Source: JAAXXJ01 sp964412455 (lineage in GTDB: Bacteria > Nitrospirota > UBA9217). Taken from it: a stretch of 16,039 nt of DNA. The notes under the pieces are model-generated. The model saw only the letters and a program-made list of their open reading frames with translations, did not search any database and was not told the origin of the DNA. The stretch is taken from contig CAYPOT010000083.1 in assembly GCA_964412455.1 (NCBI GenBank), positions 1-16,039 on the forward strand, in the 5' to 3' direction. The translations under genes were made by a program, and so were the position numbers. This document shows positions 1 to 6,188 of this stretch, piece after piece; within the stretch, counting starts at the first letter, position 1; each line of letters starts with the position of its first letter.

Positions 1-120
1 CGATCTCTGCGGTAAAATATCCTTCGTTTTTTCATAGAACTTTTGACAGTACCAGAATCCTTTACCGTGTCCATTCAGACCTCTATTCCGCATTATGTGT
101 TTGACCGCTTTTAGCAGCAC
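1..120 (-). CDS. Partial hypothetical protein running off the left edge
   Basis: An open frame of 40 codons continues past base 1, so only the N-terminus is visible. The proposed start is GTG at 120-118, 11 bases after the stop of the upstream 98-aa ORF (TAA at 134-132). An alternative start is ATG at 93-91. The stretch after the ATG contains GLNGHGKGFWYCQKFYEKTK, rich in Gly, aromatic and Lys residues, which looks like coding sequence and not random translation. A GGGAAATGGA stretch sits just before the GTG but is a weak ribosome binding site. I do not recognise the family. The close spacing suggests an operon with the 98-aa ORF. The start and the reality of the gene are uncertain because so little is visible. 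Confidence 0.35.
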   Translation of the reverse strand, partial: MLLKAVKHIMRNRGLNGHGKGFWYCQKFYEKTKDILPQRS

Positions 121-131
121 TCCATTTCCCG

Positions 132-428
132 TTAGAAGTACTGTTTATCAGCAATGCTGTTGGCAAGGATAGCGGCCTTTATATTTTGCATTGCTTCGAT
201 CTCTTCTGGTACGCCCTCCAGGAAAGGAACGACCACCTCATAATATGTATCAATATTAATTTTCACGATTTGCTGCGCATCCTCAATCTTTTTCTTATCT
301 TCGTGCAGAGCAACTTCATCCTGGTATCTTTTGTAAAGATTTAATACCTGAATCTTGCACGTAATTGATAGCTTGCGGGCTTTTACCCGCTGTTTATCGG
401 GATTTCTCGTGCAAGAAATTTCTTGCAC
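132..428 (-). CDS. Hypothetical 98-aa protein, uncertain start
   Basis: This short frame opens with GTG at 428-426, inside a perfect 24-bp palindrome (407-430), and no convincing Shine-Dalgarno precedes it. The N-terminal third is basic and looks less like protein. The rest, from about residue 30 (LYKRYQDEVALHEDKKKIED...), is charged and helical and reads like a genuine coding tail ending NSIADKQYF. There is no in-frame ATG before residue 80, so the gene may be an N-terminally truncated remnant or may use a non-ATG start. No signal peptide or membrane segment is seen. The next frame starts 11 bases downstream. The family is not recognised. Confidence 0.35.
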   Translation of the reverse strand: MQEISCTRNPDKQRVKARKLSITCKIQVLNLYKRYQDEVALHEDKKKIEDAQQIVKINIDTYYEVVVPFLEGVPEEIEAMQNIKAAILANSIADKQYF

Positions 429-430
429 GA
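407..430. promoter_or_regulatory. Perfect 24-bp palindrome, possible operator
   Basis: The 12-base half TCGTGCAAGAAA is followed immediately by its exact reverse complement, with no spacer. The motif CTTGCACG occurs again at 354-361 in the same orientation as the right half. The palindrome covers the GTG proposed as start of the 98-aa ORF, so it could be a regulator binding site at a promoter, with the true start further inside. It has no T-tract, so it is not a classical terminator. The role is inferred; only the symmetry is seen. Confidence 0.45.
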
Positions 431-500
431 ATCACTTATCAGGTTAGGCGAAAAAAACGGTCAAAATGTCAAAACCTGCATTGATGAAGGCTGAAAACGC

Positions 501-1418
501 TCACATCACGAAAAGAGTGCAGGATTCAGGTAATAATTGATGTGCGTACTCGTTCGCAAGGCCGGCTGCCTCTTTATAGCTGCTTACCGCCTCTCTCGTT
601 CTATCGCAAAGTTCCACGATCCTCTTCGATCTGGCGGGAGAGGATGATTCCCTGATCAGGTCTTTAGCTTCGATTGACAAAGCCGATATCATGTCTACTT
701 GTTTGCTGGATCTATCGCGATAACTATCCATCAACCCATAAATAAGTTGCGAGTCCTCGTATGCCTGCCTCGATACTTCCAGGTCCTGCAACGTATTAAT
801 GGTTTTCTTGGCGATCTGCGCTCTATGTTTGTCATCGACGCCGCCATACAATTGGCCCAACGTACCCAGGTTGCCTATTAATATTAAGGCAGCGCCGCTC
901 CCGATAAGAACTGCCGCGGCGTGATCAGAACTGCCATTATCTTTTTGAGACAGCATGATCGCGCCTACCAGTAAGACCGCGGGACCCAATGCGTCCGTCC
1001 ATTTTTTAAAGGTATCCCAGTTGTTCTGAATGTCTTTTTTCAACCAGACGTCAGTTGCTCTCCTGACGTTAATTTGGACCGCTTCTCCCTGTACTGCGTT
1101 AAACATATTTGCAGAACCTGCTGATTGCTGCGAGAGCACAATGGACAGTTGGGACAATACGCATTCACTTGCATCGGGCGACCGACATTTAAAGGGCTCC
1201 TCTGACAGCTCATGAAAAGTATTCGTTGAAGTTGTTTCACTCAGCAGTGAAGGCCTGTTGACAACAAGCCTGGAAAGCACAACCAGGCGTTTCAGATCTT
1301 TTCTCCATTGTTCAGACGCCTTCGATAACGGCTCATCACCTGCCTCGACGAGGCTGGCCGACAAAACCAAGATACATACCATGAAATACACAATACGGGA
1401 AATATAGTTCCTATTCAT
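501..1418 (-). CDS. Exported or membrane-anchored hypothetical protein, 305 aa
   Basis: The ATG at 1418-1416 is preceded by GGAG at a good spacing. Residues 1-26 form a signal peptide or N-terminal anchor (basic start, hydrophobic VYFMVCILVLSASLVEA, then GDE). Two further hydrophobic stretches lie at about 143-157 and 167-192, separated by a short polar loop with KDNGSSDH. The region after 195 is charged and helical and could form a coiled coil. Two cysteines (C78, C86) in the segment before the hydrophobic pair could form a disulfide outside the cytoplasm. I recognise no domain. Its codon and base use is less GC-rich than the genes at 2-6 kb, hinting at a different history. A membrane-associated protein of unknown function is the safest call. 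Confidence 0.6.
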   Translation of the reverse strand: MNRNYISRIVYFMVCILVLSASLVEAGDEPLSKASEQWRKDLKRLVVLSRLVVNRPSLLSETTSTNTFHELSEEPFKCRSPDASECVLSQLSIVLSQQSAGSANMFNAVQGEAVQINVRRATDVWLKKDIQNNWDTFKKWTDALGPAVLLVGAIMLSQKDNGSSDHAAAVLIGSGAALILIGNLGTLGQLYGGVDDKHRAQIAKKTINTLQDLEVSRQAYEDSQLIYGLMDSYRDRSSKQVDMISALSIEAKDLIRESSSPARSKRIVELCDRTREAVSSYKEAAGLANEYAHQLLPESCTLFVM

Positions 1419-1551
1419 ATTACTCCGACCCGCTTGTCCCTTTCACGGACAGCCTTTACTCTCTTAAGTTGCTCTCCCGCTCTGAGAGACTATCCCTGTT
1501 TGTCCTTCGGATCAGTTGCGCTTGCTGTATCCGGAATGGCGGGAATTCTAT

Positions 1552-2307
1552 CTACTTTCCGCCGGTCGTCGGACATGGCAACGGCGATCGCGGCGGCCTG
1601 CTCAGCCGGCACTCCCTCTGTCCGGCGTTCGTACTCGTCCTCCGAGCGCTCGTCCACGGCTCGACGCGGGCGAGGCGTATATGGTGCGTGCGCGGGACGA
1701 CCGCGAAGAGCCCTCCGCGAAGCCGGTCCCGGTCGATCATGATGTAGAGCCCGAGAAAAATGGCGCTTCCAAAGTATGCAGCGACCTTGAAGATGCGCAA
1801 CGAGACCGGGAGGGACGATGCTCTGATAGCTTTCGAAACAGCGTCTGAATCGACGTCCCGCAGCCAGGCAGCGAGCGGTGCTGTCAGATTGGACTGATCG
1901 AAATAGTCCACGAGGCGCGCGCGAAGCGCGGGCTCCTGTTCGACCAGCGCTGTGGCCTGCAATACCAGCGTCGGGATCGTCAGCATCAGGACAAGCGTTG
2001 CGACGACAAAGAACAGGGTAAAGACGACGCCTATCGCAAGGCCGCGCTTGACGTGCTTTGATTCCATCCAGCTGACTGCCGGGCTCATGGTCCCGACGAT
2101 AAGAAGCGCGACGACGAGCACAAGAAAGACCGGCCAGAGTTTGACCAGCAGCCACAGGCCGGCCAGAACGAGGATGAGCTGAAGCATGGTCGCGGGCGAC
2201 ACCTCTAAGCGCACCGCACGCGTTCTTTTCTCAGGGGATAACTGGCCCTCGGTATCGGAGAGCGGTGGAACCTCTGTGGACGCGCCGGATTGGGTTTCAT
2301 TATTCAT
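1552..2307 (-). pseudogene. Truncated AI-2E family transporter
   Basis: The frame begins at ATG 2307-2305 (MNNETQSG...). Family features follow: a polar N-tail, membrane segments in LILVLAGLWLLVKLWPVFLVLVVALLIVGTMSP (given here in parts: LILVLAGLWLLVKLW then PVFLVLVVALLIVGT), the SPAVSWMESKHVKRGLAIGV turn, another hydrophobic pair, the soluble middle region and ...GLYIMIDRDRLRGG followed by VPRTHHIRLARV. AI-2E proteins normally continue here with further membrane helices and a conserved LNYVP-type motif, giving about 340-380 residues. After about base 1662 this frame becomes low-complexity Arg/Pro/Ser sequence and stops, giving 251 residues. The +1 frame from there to 1490 looks more protein-like. 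A frameshift alone does not restore the missing helices, so the 3' half seems deleted or replaced. The intact paralogue is at 11127-12206. Confidence 0.7.
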
Positions 2308-2361
2308 AGTATCTTTCACCGCGTCACAATTGCAGAGCACTGTGTGGCCGTACGTGTCAGG

Positions 2362-2940
2362 TCAGGCATGCGTATGCTTGGCGTTCCGGAACAACGACCG
2401 CCTCCACCAGAACCCCAGCACGATCGAAAGCGAGGTAAAGATCGCCGCCCCGAGCGCGCAGGCAATACGCGCGTTTTTGGCCAGGCCCAACAGCTCCCTT
2501 CCCTCGCTCAGTTCCAGCTCGCCGGCATCAAGACGCCTTTCCCCGGCGAGGATCTTGTCCTCTCCTTTGGCAACCTGCCTGTCTCCATCGGCTATCTTCG
2601 TTTCAGCGTCCCTGAAGCCTTTTCCGCCCTTGAACCACTTGTCCGCGATCACCAGGAGCCTGTTGTCCTTGGCGTGCTTGTACTCCTTCTTGCCCTCAGC
2701 CAGCTCTTGTTTGCCGGCCTCCAGCTTGATCTTGCCCTTATCGAGCGCCGTCTGTCCTTTATCAACCCTTCCCTGACCCTCGGCTATCAGGCGTTCACCC
2801 GCGGTTATCTCCCCGGTGAGATATACATAGCCTGCTATCGACGCGATGGCCCAGAGAACGATGACCAGCAGCGCGATCGCTTTTCCGATACGATGAAGCT
2901 CGATCCCGCGTATACTTCTTCTCTTTCCGTCTTTTTTCAT
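2362..2940 (-). CDS. Two-TM membrane protein with glycine-heptad coiled coil
   Basis: This 192-aa protein has a basic N-terminus, a membrane helix at about 20-40, a long charged middle, a second membrane helix at about 157-177 and a basic tail (FWWRRSLFRNAKHTHA). The middle carries a striking heptad: glycines at residues 48, 55, 62, 69, 76 and 83, then again at 119, 126, 133, 140 and 147, in units like LxxGKxx. Such Gly-containing heptads are known in YhgE/Pip- and EsaA-type membrane proteins, where they form long extracytoplasmic coiled coils, but this protein is far shorter. Topology predicts both ends in the cytoplasm and the coiled coil outside. A recognisable ribosome binding site is weak. 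It lies 40 bp after the DUF3108 gene. Function is unknown. Confidence 0.75.
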   Translation of the reverse strand: MKKDGKRRSIRGIELHRIGKAIALLVIVLWAIASIAGYVYLTGEITAGERLIAEGQGRVDKGQTALDKGKIKLEAGKQELAEGKKEYKHAKDNRLLVIADKWFKGGKGFRDAETKIADGDRQVAKGEDKILAGERRLDAGELELSEGRELLGLAKNARIACALGAAIFTSLSIVLGFWWRRSLFRNAKHTHA

Positions 2941-2980
2941 ATCGTACCCATTTCACGTTTCGCGTTCAGGATCACCCTGG

Positions 2981-3808
2981 TTACTTGCCCGATTCCATCT
3001 TCGTCAGGGTGGACACGATGGCCCCGATGGAGATCGTGCTCTCCATCTTGACCGGGACCTTCCGGCTGTCGTCCGTGAGCCATATGAAGATCTCCCCCTT
3101 GTTCATGAAGACCCCCTCGTACTTGGGAAAGGTCCGGACCTTGATCGTATCGAATTTCCCGGCAGGCGTCGTCACCTGCTCCTTGCCCAGGGTCTGGATC
3201 TCAACGGCCCAGGTCTTGCCGCTGTCGTGGACCTGCACGACGATCGGCTTGCCGACAATGAAATCGGACCGTGTCCGGAGATAGTAGAGCGACGACAGTG
3301 CGTCCTGTGTCCCGTCCGGTATCGTGAACGTCTCCGGCTGTTCGTTGTTCAGCCTGCTGACGACCGTGTTCTTTTCATGGTCAAAGACCAGTTCGCGTTT
3401 TTTCTTTCTCTTGCCGTGGCTTTGATCCAGGGTGAACGTGAGGCTTTGGTTGATCTCCGGATCAAATACGCTCTCAAGCCTGTCGTTCACCTTGTAGAAC
3501 TTTTTGACGATGCCCACGGTGCGTGTTGTCACGATGAACTTGAGGACCGCATCCCCATCCGGCAGCGTTCCGGCCTTGATCTCCATGACCGCGATCCCCG
3601 CCGTGACGATCTCGGACCAGCTGACATCGTAGGTCAGTATCTCTCCCGGCCGCAGGGCCTCGGTCTGAGGCTGGAGAAGGACGGCTGTCGGTTCTTCCGC
3701 CCGGATCGCACCGGGAAAAAGCAGGAGGCCGAGAGCGAGCGAGCACAAGACAACCGGAAGTCCCCTTATTTTGATCCGATGGACCGCGTTTTTCTTCGTG
3801 GAGTTCAT
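2981..3808 (-). CDS. DUF3108 domain-containing exported protein
   Basis: A 275-aa protein with a signal peptide (basic start, hydrophobic VVLCSLALGLLLFPGAIRA, cleavage near AIRA-EE). The mature part matches the DUF3108 pattern: LRPGEILTYDVSWSEIVTAG near residue 55, FYKVNDRLESVFDP, DALSSLYYLRT, TPAGKFDTIKVR and a C-terminal FIWLTDDSRKVPVKMES. DUF3108 proteins are periplasmic beta-rich proteins of unknown biochemical role. The ATG at 3808-3806 overlaps the TGA of the eRF1-like gene by four bases (ATGA), a sign of translational coupling, so the two are cotranscribed. Family assignment is confident; function is not known. Confidence 0.88.
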   Translation of the reverse strand: MNSTKKNAVHRIKIRGLPVVLCSLALGLLLFPGAIRAEEPTAVLLQPQTEALRPGEILTYDVSWSEIVTAGIAVMEIKAGTLPDGDAVLKFIVTTRTVGIVKKFYKVNDRLESVFDPEINQSLTFTLDQSHGKRKKKRELVFDHEKNTVVSRLNNEQPETFTIPDGTQDALSSLYYLRTRSDFIVGKPIVVQVHDSGKTWAVEIQTLGKEQVTTPAGKFDTIKVRTFPKYEGVFMNKGEIFIWLTDDSRKVPVKMESTISIGAIVSTLTKMESGK

Positions 3809-4245
3809 ACTTTGCGCCCGCCTCGAACGCTGTACGGCCTTGAGTCCTGGAAGTACTTGCGGACCTTCGCCGCTATCTGCGGAATCGTAATGCTGTCAGC
3901 AGTTTCAATACGCGTTATCCGTCCGATGATATCGTCGCCCTCGATGCGTTTCAGCAGTTCACCCTTTGCCGCGCCGGGGCCGAAGATCATTATTTCGTCG
4001 GCATCGCACAGCGTTGAGACCACCCTGTCGTAGTATTTGGCGAGATGCCCCGACAGGACGTTCTCCTGCGCATCGTCCTCGGCAACGCGCGGGGCTTCAC
4101 AGGGCGTCACTGCTCGTTTACCCGCAATGCGGCCAGGCTGTTTGTCCACATGCGACAGTATTTTTATTATTTTCTCGCCCTTGTCCGTAACAGCCACGAC
4201 AACGGCATTCCTTTGGTCGATCCACAAACCCTTTGTCTTTTTCAT
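3805..4245 (-). CDS. Small eRF1-domain-like (host-attachment/baeRF type) protein
   Basis: The ATG at 4245-4243 has AAGGAG six bases upstream. The 146-aa protein starts MKKTKGLWIDQRNAVVVAVT, a beta-strand pattern seen in small bacterial proteins annotated as host-attachment or translational-machinery proteins, which resemble domains of release factor eRF1. The later YDRVVSTLCDADEIMIFGPG and AAKGELLKRI segments, with the GPGxAK turn, fit the eRF1 domain 3-like fold. There is no signal peptide, so it should be cytoplasmic. Bacterial eRF1-like proteins have been proposed to act on ribosomes, but this short form lacks any visible catalytic motif. It is translationally coupled to an exported DUF3108 protein, which is an odd pairing. 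Assignment rests on remembered motif patterns. Confidence 0.55.
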   Translation of the reverse strand: MKKTKGLWIDQRNAVVVAVTDKGEKIIKILSHVDKQPGRIAGKRAVTPCEAPRVAEDDAQENVLSGHLAKYYDRVVSTLCDADEIMIFGPGAAKGELLKRIEGDDIIGRITRIETADSITIPQIAAKVRKYFQDSRPYSVRGGRKV

Positions 4246-4350
4246 GGATTTCTCCTTGAGACGCTGCGGCAGCTCTTTGATCCGACGAAACTATGTTTAG
4301 GCAGGTAACGATACCGACACCACGGCGGCCATCCATCTCTTCGCATGCCT

Positions 4351-5343
4351 TTAATAAGAAAAAGCGAGCCCGACGAAGCCTCTTCGACCGAACTGCTCGA
4401 ATCGCAGCAAGGTCTCTCCGTAGCCGTAGCAGTACTGAAAGTAAAGCGCGAAATTCATATTCGGAAGCTGCTGCCGTAATTCCAATTCGTAGGAATCCTT
4501 GTGGACATCGCGGAATACGGGCGTTTTAATATCCAGTTGATGGTTCCGTAAGCTTCCTCCCCAGAGAAAGTTCCTGACGCTGAGCCCGATCTCCCCCCGG
4601 CCCCTATAGTCGAGGAATTTATCGCTGCTGCCGATGGACCGAAGATAATCATCCTGGCCGGAATATCCCGAGGCATGCCAGAGCTTGAAATACAGCAATG
4701 CCTTGTCCGACAGGAAGGAATTCGTTATTTCCAGTTTTTCCTTCGACTCGAGGCCGAACTTGACCATGACATATTGTCTGTTCCAGCTTCGCGACTCGAC
4801 CCCTGCGAGCCCGTTGGATTCGTGCTCAAGAGGACTGATAACTATGCTGCGCAGTTTCAAGCGGCCGATGATCACGGCGTTGACCGGATACTCTAAAAAG
4901 AACTCCGGGTTGTAATTGCTTTCCTCAACAGGACCTGACTGCTGACTTATGTTCCAGAGCGACTTCTGGCTATAAGCAAAATAGGCCGGGAAAAGATTAT
5001 ACTTCAGGACATATAAGTTCGGTTCCAGCAAACGAAACTTCATGCTGATCTGGTACTTGAGCTGCGCGTTCTCGTTCCCGGGCCAGCTATTAATGGAAAA
5101 GTAATTCACCCTGTGCGCGGAAACGGGCCTGTCTGTTTTTTTCCCAAAGTACTCGCTTTGCGGCGATTCCTGCTGCTTCTCAGTAGGCAGCGTGTTCTCG
5201 GGATTGTTCACGTCCGGCGCCTGCGCCGCCGTATCAGCCGGTTTGGCCGTTTTCTCGGGGTCATCCTGCGCGGGAGGCTCGGCCGCACCGCCATGGCCGG
5301 CAAGCAACAGCAGCATAATAACAGCTGTCGCTAACTTATACAC
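4351..5343 (-). CDS. pldA: Outer membrane phospholipase A (OMPLA)
   Basis: OMPLA hydrolyses phospholipids in the outer leaflet of the outer membrane when lipid asymmetry is lost. The catalytic signature is present: EHESNG followed by SRSWNRQY. His174, Ser176 and Asn188 have the same 2- and 12-residue spacing as the E. coli triad H142/S144/N156. The C-terminus FVGLAFSY ends in an aromatic residue, as expected for barrel assembly. The GTG at 5343-5341 is chosen because AAGGAGG lies four bases upstream and the protein then opens with a clean signal peptide (MYKLATAVIMLLLLAGHGGA). A frame extension ten codons further upstream has no such site. About 50 polar Pro/Gln/Asp-rich residues separate the signal peptide from the barrel, an unusual linker. 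Two hairpins lie upstream, after the response regulator gene. Confidence 0.92.
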   Translation of the reverse strand: MYKLATAVIMLLLLAGHGGAAEPPAQDDPEKTAKPADTAAQAPDVNNPENTLPTEKQQESPQSEYFGKKTDRPVSAHRVNYFSINSWPGNENAQLKYQISMKFRLLEPNLYVLKYNLFPAYFAYSQKSLWNISQQSGPVEESNYNPEFFLEYPVNAVIIGRLKLRSIVISPLEHESNGLAGVESRSWNRQYVMVKFGLESKEKLEITNSFLSDKALLYFKLWHASGYSGQDDYLRSIGSSDKFLDYRGRGEIGLSVRNFLWGGSLRNHQLDIKTPVFRDVHKDSYELELRQQLPNMNFALYFQYCYGYGETLLRFEQFGRRGFVGLAFSY

Positions 5344-5386
5344 AATGCCTCCTTGGCGAACCTTAACGATCACATTCTTCTCGTAA

Positions 5387-5434
5387 CGGCGGGAAGTTTA
5401 CCCGCCGCTCCTGTCCCGGGTAAATAATGCCCGG
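5387..5434 (-). terminator. Two adjacent GC-rich hairpins after the response regulator
   Basis: CCGGG (5416-5420) pairs with CCCGG (5430-5434) around a 9-base loop, and CGGCGGG (5387-5393) pairs with CCCGCCG (5401-5407) around a 7-base loop. They follow the stop of the response regulator gene and precede the OMPLA gene. Neither is followed by a real U-tract on the minus strand, so they may be weak terminators, RNA-stabilising structures or processing sites. Both contain TTTACCCG on the transcribed strand, suggesting related sequences. Confidence 0.4.
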
Positions 5435-5438
5435 CTTC

Positions 5439-6188
5439 TCATTGCCCAAGCGCTGACCTCACGAGCTTGACCAGTTCTTCCGACTCAAAAGGCTTGTGGA
5501 GGTACGCGAACACCTCATCGCTGAGCGAGTTTATGTAAGACTCCGCACCGGTATATGCGGTAAGGATGATGATCGGTATGTTCCTGGACATTTTGTTCTC
5601 TTTGATCTTCCGGGAGACCTGCAGGCCGTCCATCTCCGGCATCATAAGGTCCAGCAGGACGAGGTCTATGGTCCGGGCCTTGATCTTCTTCAGGGCATCA
5701 TCCCCGCTCACTGCGTTTACCACCTCATAGCCCCTCGGAACGAGCATGTTTTCGAGCAGCTTGAGGTTCGCAGGTACATCGTCGACACAAAGAATGACCG
5801 GCTTCTTCACCGTCACGTCCTCGCCGGGAAGAATGCTCTTTACGATCACGACGAATTTTCGCGTATCTATGGGTTTTGTCACGTATTCGTCAAACCCGGC
5901 CTCCAGGGCCTTTTCACGGTCGCCTTTCATGGCAAAGGAGGTGACGGCGACCACCTTCAGTTTGCTCAGTTCCGGTGTTTTCCGCAATGCCCGTATTACC
6001 GCGAAACCGTCCATGACCGGCATCTGCAGGTCCAGCAGGATCAGATCGGGCATGTGCTTTCCGGCCATCTCCAGCCCGGCCGCCCCGTCGACCGCCTCCA
6101 GCACGTCATAGCCCTGATGTTTCAGGATCTGCCTCATGAGGATGCGGTTCTGCTCGTTGTCTTCTATGACAAGGATCTTCTTAGGCAT
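5439..6188 (-). CDS. Double-receiver response regulator
   Basis: Two complete CheY-type receiver domains fill the 249-aa protein with no output domain. Domain 1 (residues 4-119) has acidic E9/D10, phosphoacceptor D53 in LLDLQMPVMDG, T83 and K105 in TKP. Domain 2 (130-247) has D136/D137, D180 in LLDLMMPEMDG, T210 and K232 in HKP. All key residues are intact in both. The ATG at 6188 has GAGGAGGAAA upstream and overlaps the end of the kinase gene by 8 bp, so the pair is cotranscribed and almost certainly a cognate system. With no DNA-binding or enzymatic domain, it likely relays phosphate or works by protein contact with a partner encoded elsewhere. Confidence 0.95.
   Translation of the reverse strand: MPKKILVIEDNEQNRILMRQILKHQGYDVLEAVDGAAGLEMAGKHMPDLILLDLQMPVMDGFAVIRALRKTPELSKLKVVAVTSFAMKGDREKALEAGFDEYVTKPIDTRKFVVIVKSILPGEDVTVKKPVILCVDDVPANLKLLENMLVPRGYEVVNAVSGDDALKKIKARTIDLVLLDLMMPEMDGLQVSRKIKENKMSRNIPIIILTAYTGAESYINSLSDEVFAYLHKPFESEELVKLVRSALGQ

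Noticed and set aside
1490..2155. Minus-strand 221-codon frame overlapping the truncated transporter
   Set aside because: Most of it is an Arg/Ala-rich shadow of the AI-2E frame; only its last part looks coding and is reported as a finding.
3227..4033. Plus-strand open frame of 268 codons
   Set aside because: Covers the DUF3108 and eRF1-like genes in antisense and has no recognisable features or ribosome site.
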